Shown here piece by piece: positions 6,521 through 10,323 of a DNA stretch of 10,323 bases. This DNA comes from Clostridia bacterium (GTDB taxonomy: Bacteria; Bacillota; Clostridia; Oscillospirales; Ruminococcaceae). Within the stretch, counting starts at the first letter, position 1; each line of letters begins with the position of its first letter. Location: NCBI GenBank assembly GCA_021152595.1, contig JAGKVC010000127.1:1-10323 (forward strand), given 5' to 3'. Both the position numbers and the translations under genes were made by a program. The notes under the pieces are model-generated. The model saw nothing but the letters and a program-made list of their open reading frames with translations. It ran no database searches and had not been told where the DNA came from.

Positions 6521-6570
6521 TCCTCTTTCTTCCTCCTTCCTCCCTTCTCCTTTCTCCTTCTTCCTCCCTC
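6521..6570 (+). other. 50-nt uninterrupted pyrimidine tract
   Basis: Every base from 6521 to 6570 is C or T, made of irregular TTCC, TTCTCC and CTCC units; the flanks on the left (6490-6520) are also pyrimidine-rich. The complementary strand is pure purine. An open frame across the tract would be low complexity (Ser/Leu/Pro) with no binding site, so it is not coding. It lies between the his terminator and the SAM-riboswitch promoter. Such tracts can form triplex DNA or arise by slippage. The rest of 6302-6671 is covered by the repeat, hairpins and terminator listed. 6571-6671 is AT-rich with nothing recognised. Confidence 0.85.
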
Positions 6571-6671
6571 GTGCCACTGCGCCGCTTATATACGGATTCT
6601 GCAATAATAGCCTATTTATCCTATATGTTTTCTATATTTTTATCTCACATGTAAAAAGTATGCTTTGGCTA

Positions 6672-6700
6672 TTGACAAATTCAGCATTATCTATTATAAT
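6672..6700 (+). promoter_or_regulatory. Strong consensus promoter of the SAM-riboswitch operon
   Basis: TTGACA (6672-6677) and TATAAT (6695-6700) are both perfect consensus with a 17-nt spacer. Transcription would start near 6707, a few bases before the first base pair of the riboswitch. This indicates high basal transcription, with control exerted afterwards by termination. Confidence 0.92.
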
Positions 6701-6708
6701 ATAGACAG

Positions 6709-6859
6709 CCTTATCAAGAGCGGTGGAGGAACGGGTCCTGTGAAGCCGCGGCAACCGCACCCCAAAAGGGTGTATGGTGCTAATTCCTGCGGCGTATCAG
6801 CCGGAAGATGAGGAACGAATGCATCGAAGGCGGCATACGTTCTGTATGCTGCTTTTTTT
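6709..6859 (+). ncRNA. SAM-I (S-box) riboswitch with intrinsic terminator
   Basis: The aptamer spans about 6709-6813. P1 pairs CCTTATC (6709-6715) with GATGAGG (6807-6813). The conserved core is present: TTATCAAGAG, GGTGGAGGAAC, GTGAAGCC, GGCAACC, GGTGCTAATTCCTGC and GGAAGATGAG. P3 pairs CACCC with GGGTG (6758-6772 region). A terminator pairs GCGGCATAC (6830-6838) with GTATGCTGC (6844-6852), followed by seven T. An antiterminator can form instead: 6812-6822 pairs with 6833-6843 (one A/A mismatch), using the last bases of P1 and the 5' arm of the terminator. SAM binding should therefore stabilise P1, free the terminator and shut off the downstream genes. It controls the CPBP gene and metK. Confidence 0.96.
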
Positions 6860-6878
6860 ATGGAAAGGATCAATCATT

Positions 6879-7754
6879 TTGACTGCACAAACCCAAACAC
6901 CGAAGGAGCACAAATTTTTCGACAAACACATCATCCTGAGCGTCATATTCCTGATTCTCTGGGGCTTTTTCATCATATCGCTGCCTGCCGGTATCCTGAC
7001 AGGGATCGTCTGCGGCATACTGGGCATCCCGAATCCGAGCGATTATCAGGGCTTTGCGATGATCCTGCTGGGCTGCCTTGCGCTGTATATCCACAAGGAA
7101 TGGTTCAAGCCGGAGCTGAAAAGCCTGCTCTTCCGCGGATTTCTGAATACGCTGCGATGTTGTCCCGTGTTTCTGCTCTTCTGGCTGCTCACCTGCCTGC
7201 CGGATCTGATGCAGGGCGCTTATCCGCAGACATTCAATCTCAAGGTGCTGTCGCTTTCCCTGAGCGCAGGCATATCCGAGGAGATCATCTTCCGCGGACT
7301 TCCGCTCTCCTACCTGAAACGGCAGCTCCGTGAAGAGAAGCATGTGCCGCTGATTGTCTTTGTCACCGGCTCGCTGTTCGGACTGAGCCACCTCAGCAAT
7401 ATCCTATTCGGCTCGACGGTCAGCGCCACCCTTGCGCAGACGGTCACAACGACCTGTATCGGAATCTTTTTCAGCGCGGTGTTCATGCGCGGCGGCAATA
7501 TCGGCGTTCCGGTCCTGCTGCATACGCTGCACGATATCCTGATGCTCTCATTTGCAGAGGCGGATGAGGTCAGCGCAGTGATCACAAGAGAGGCAAATCT
7601 GATGGATATTCCGGTCATGCTGGTCTGCATCGGACTCGGCGCGTTCGGATTCTTCCTCATCCGGAAATCCAAGCGCAGAGAAATCTGCGATATGTGGGCT
7701 GAAACATGGTCACAGACAACTGAAAATACGCCGGCAATACCGGCAGAAACCTGA
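6879..7754 (+). CDS. CPBP family intramembrane metalloprotease (Abi/CAAX-protease-like)
   Basis: This is a 291-aa integral membrane protein with about seven or eight hydrophobic segments. It has the three motifs of the CPBP/Abi family (Pfam CPBP, relatives of eukaryotic Rce1): EEIIFR (E134, E135, R139), FGLSH (F167-H171) and HTLHD (H215 to D219). In the family these residues form a glutamate/histidine metal site inside the membrane. The natural substrate is unknown; bacterial members have been tied to bacteriocin self-immunity, peptide maturation and signalling. I chose the TTG at 6879 because GGAAAGGA (6862-6869) lies 9 nt upstream and it follows the riboswitch terminator. In-frame ATGs at 6774, 6819 and 6846 lie inside the aptamer or terminator. 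The tail after about residue 264 is charged and probably cytoplasmic. It shares the riboswitch transcript with metK, 19 nt downstream. Confidence 0.88.
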   Translation: MTAQTQTPKEHKFFDKHIILSVIFLILWGFFIISLPAGILTGIVCGILGIPNPSDYQGFAMILLGCLALYIHKEWFKPELKSLLFRGFLNTLRCCPVFLLFWLLTCLPDLMQGAYPQTFNLKVLSLSLSAGISEEIIFRGLPLSYLKRQLREEKHVPLIVFVTGSLFGLSHLSNILFGSTVSATLAQTVTTTCIGIFFSAVFMRGGNIGVPVLLHTLHDILMLSFAEADEVSAVITREANLMDIPVMLVCIGLGAFGFFLIRKSKRREICDMWAETWSQTTENTPAIPAET

Positions 7755-7773
7755 AATTTTTTGGAGGTACACT

Positions 7774-8937
<1,164 letters not shown>

Positions 8938-8955
8938 TCTGATCCGAATATGAAA

Positions 8956-9000
8956 AAGCCGCTGAAATCTGCGTAAATGCGTGATTTCAGCGGTTTCATT
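8956..9000. terminator. Bidirectional terminator between metK and the lipoprotein gene
   Basis: CCGCTGAAATC (8959-8969) pairs perfectly with GATTTCAGCGG (8983-8993), 11 bp, extendable by a G-T and two A-T pairs. On the plus strand the stem is followed by TTTCATTTTC. On the minus strand it is followed by CTTTTTCA. It lies between two convergent genes, 21 nt after metK and 14 nt after the lipoprotein stop, and fits use from both sides. Confidence 0.85.
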
Positions 9001-9014
9001 TTCTGTTTTCGTGA

Positions 9015-9848
9015 TTATTCGATGATCTCTCTGTCTGCCGGCAGCGCAACCGTTTTGCCGGTATTGAATGCGATATCCGTCACCGTCACGGTCACCTTTT
9101 TCACGGTCTGCGGATTCTCATTCTTCGCAACGGAGCGCGAGATAACCGTATTAAGCGGCGAAAGCGCGTCCGTGGACATGCCCTCAAATTTGTGATCCGC
9201 TTTCGCAAAGAAGAGCTTGACGTCAAAGGTGATATCGGAAAGCACGACGCCCTCCTCAATATCCGGCACCACCCAGACAGTATCCTGTCCGACGGTCGTC
9301 CTGAAGGTATCCCATGTCATTCTGCCGTCGATTTCGTAGCATTCCACGCCGTTGAAGCTGGCTGTCGCATTGCTCAGCGTCATGTTCGTGATGCTGCTTT
9401 TCAGATCCAGCACATCGGTCGGATAGACATAATCCGGATCATTCAGCTTGTACATGACCGGATCCTTTGTATCGAGTACATAGCCGGTCTTCTCCGATGC
9501 AGCCGTATCGAAAATATAATACTTCTCCTGCTGCGTAACCTCCGGCTCTGTCGCGTCCGAGGGCGATTCCGATTGTGTCGTACAGACGATATGGGCATCC
9601 TGTCCGACCGTATCCACAGCGGATGTCACAAGATGATGCATCTGCACATCGTTGATGCCCTCGAAATGCAGCGCTGTATCAATCTCCGTCGTCATGGTCA
9701 TGGAAACAGACTTTGCGCCTGCACGCTGAAGCGCAAACTCATCCAGAAGTGAATCGCCGGTCACCTCTGTTGTGCCGCCGCAGCCGGTCACGATCACGGC
9801 AAGCGTCAATACCGCCATGCCGCAGGCTGCTTTTTTCAAGTTCCTCAT
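9015..9848 (-). CDS. Lipoprotein of unknown function, 277 aa
   Basis: This is a secreted lipid-anchored protein. The N-terminus MRNLKKAACGMAVLTLAVIVTGC is a type II signal peptide with lipobox VTGC; the modified cysteine would be C23, followed by a short GGTTEVTG linker. The mature part looks all-beta, rich in Thr, Asp and Val. Segments such as SVSMTMTTEID, KYYIFDTAASEKTGYVLDT and VECYEIDGRMTWD recall the LolA/LppX-type or DUF6612-like lipoprotein fold, but this likeness is from memory only. A low-complexity stretch SESPSDATEPEVTQQ lies in the middle. AGGAGG (complement of 9857-9862) is 8 nt before the ATG. The gene has its own promoter at 10051-10079 and a long leader, and converges on metK. 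No partner gene gives a clue to function. Confidence 0.85.
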   Translation of the reverse strand: MRNLKKAACGMAVLTLAVIVTGCGGTTEVTGDSLLDEFALQRAGAKSVSMTMTTEIDTALHFEGINDVQMHHLVTSAVDTVGQDAHIVCTTQSESPSDATEPEVTQQEKYYIFDTAASEKTGYVLDTKDPVMYKLNDPDYVYPTDVLDLKSSITNMTLSNATASFNGVECYEIDGRMTWDTFRTTVGQDTVWVVPDIEEGVVLSDITFDVKLFFAKADHKFEGMSTDALSPLNTVISRSVAKNENPQTVKKVTVTVTDIAFNTGKTVALPADREIIE

Positions 9849-9870
9849 CTTTCTTTCCTCCTGTATTTTC

Positions 9871-9900
9871 CGCCTCCGGATTGCAGATGCCGGAGAAGCG
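9871..9900 (-). other. Hairpin in the lipoprotein mRNA leader
   Basis: CTCCGG (9874-9879) pairs with CCGGAG (9890-9895) around a 10-nt loop, with a further CGC/GCG pairing (9871-9873 with 9898-9900) across a 2-nt bulge. In the minus-strand transcript it ends 8 nt upstream of the ribosome binding site. A second stem is possible just upstream (GATAG 9902-9906 with CTATC 9924-9928). No known riboswitch class is recognised and no T-run follows. Confidence 0.4.
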
Positions 9901-10050
9901 AGATAGGCATATATGCTGCCTTTCTATCCGTAAAATGCAGGCGGTGCTGTCGGATTTTGTTCTTCATTTTGTGCTGAAATACTGGATGTATTGCACGCGC
10001 CGTGATATACAATCAGTAGATTGTTCGCTGATGCATATACTTACGGTATT

Positions 10051-10079
10051 AGTATACACCATAAAATTTGATTTGTAAA
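10051..10079 (-). promoter_or_regulatory. Promoter of the lipoprotein gene
   Basis: On the minus strand, TTTACA (10079-10074) and TATACT (10056-10051) are exactly 17 nt apart. Transcription would start near 10044, leaving a leader of about 195 nt before the ATG. Confidence 0.75.
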
Positions 10080-10083
10080 GCGT

Positions 10084-10110
10084 ATTTACGTGAATTTCGT
10101 CAATTTCGTG
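10084..10110 (-). repeat. Three tandem 9-bp units upstream of the lipoprotein promoter
   Basis: Read on the minus strand, the units are CACGAAATT (10110-10102), GACGAAATT (10101-10093) and CACGTAAAT (10092-10084). They end 4 nt before the -35 box, the usual place for an activator binding direct repeats. No regulator is identified. Confidence 0.5.
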
Positions 10111-10166
10111 AATCAGAACAAATCCGGCTCACTATAACCTGCCGTGATTCGGCAATACACAAAAAA

Positions 10167-10224
10167 GAGGTATCTCCGATGAAGGCGGTATCTCCGATGG
10201 ATTTGTAATGGGGCGCTGCCCCAT
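10167..10224 (+). repeat. Intergenic repeat copy B with tandem unit and hairpin
   Basis: An 18-nt unit starting GAGGTATCTCCGATG (10167-10184) is followed by a related unit (10185-10202). 10185-10211 matches 6309-6335 with one difference. ATGGGGC (10208-10214) and GCCCCAT (10218-10224) then form a 7-bp hairpin absent from copy A. Nothing in this region looks coding. Confidence 0.6.
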
Positions 10225-10251
10225 CAATGCTAACAACTTAAGCCGATGAGG

Positions 10252-10319
10252 CGGTCTGTGAATTGCTTTGCAATTCACTTAGGGGCGCCCTCTATCGCAG
10301 GGCGCCCCTCTCCGAAAAA
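10252..10319. repeat. Double-hairpin palindromic repeat, right copy (inverted)
   Basis: This is the inverted counterpart of 123-190. Stem one is GTGAATTGC (10258-10266) with GCAATTCAC (10270-10278), loop TTT. Stem two is GGGGCGCCC (10282-10290) with GGGCGCCCC (10300-10308), loop of 9 nt. Both stems are perfect. Compared with the left copy, base pair A137-T157 is replaced by a G-C pair (g10285-c10305). The A5 run at 10315-10319 matches the arm of the next left-hand hairpin, so the element probably continues beyond the window. Confidence 0.75.
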
Positions 10320-10323
10320 CGAT

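Noticed and set aside
6457..6654. 65-codon open frame across the pyrimidine tract
   Set aside because: Low-complexity translation, no ribosome binding site, starts inside the terminator.
10140..10154. TGCCG/CGGCA hairpin as a terminator
   Set aside because: A 5-bp stem with an A-rich plus-strand tail; no T-run on either strand directly after the stem.

Overview
The window looks like a chromosomal stretch of a moderately GC-rich Clostridia genome, probably Oscillospiraceae (Ruminococcus-like). This placement is inference. It rests on the HisZ plus short-form HisG pair, a SAM-I (S-box) riboswitch with an intrinsic terminator, strong AGGAGG-type ribosome binding sites, and many palindromic intergenic hairpins. 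No phage, transposase, CRISPR, rRNA or tRNA gene is visible.

Layout. Positions 1-190 hold no gene: they contain a chain of perfect hairpins, one of which can act as a bidirectional terminator. 235-1272 encodes an unrecognised membrane-anchored exported protein. 1368-1417 is a sigma-A-type promoter with two palindromes; one is TTAGCAAGCTAA, the SlyA/MarR-family consensus operator. It drives a class I SAM-dependent methyltransferase (1444-2067), followed after 23 nt by hisZ-hisG-hisD-hisC (2091-6301). These four genes cover the first step of histidine synthesis (ATP phosphoribosyltransferase in two subunits), the aminotransferase step, and the final oxidation to histidine. The other his genes are not in the window. 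6302-6671 is a gene-free stretch with a repeat, two hairpins, the his terminator and a 50-nt pure pyrimidine tract.

A near-perfect promoter (6672-6700) then feeds a SAM-I riboswitch with visible aptamer, antiterminator and terminator. Its transcript carries a CPBP-family membrane protease gene (TTG start, 6879-7754) and then metK (7774-8937), so SAM synthetase and the protease should be switched off together when SAM is plentiful. A terminator at 8956-9000 serves metK and the convergent lipoprotein gene (9015-9848, minus strand). That gene has a clear promoter at 10051-10079 and a leader of about 195 nt.

The least explained structure is the set of repeated hairpin modules. A double-hairpin module at 123-190 recurs inverted at 10252-10319 with 62 of 68 positions identical. 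Its one stem difference is compensated on both arms (A-T to G-C). A second hairpin cassette (18-44 and, inverted, 6393-6420) also differs by a compensated pair. A 27-nt repeat occurs at 6309-6335 and 10185-10211. Together they suggest a mosaic family of intergenic palindromic elements. The coding content is otherwise ordinary housekeeping metabolism.
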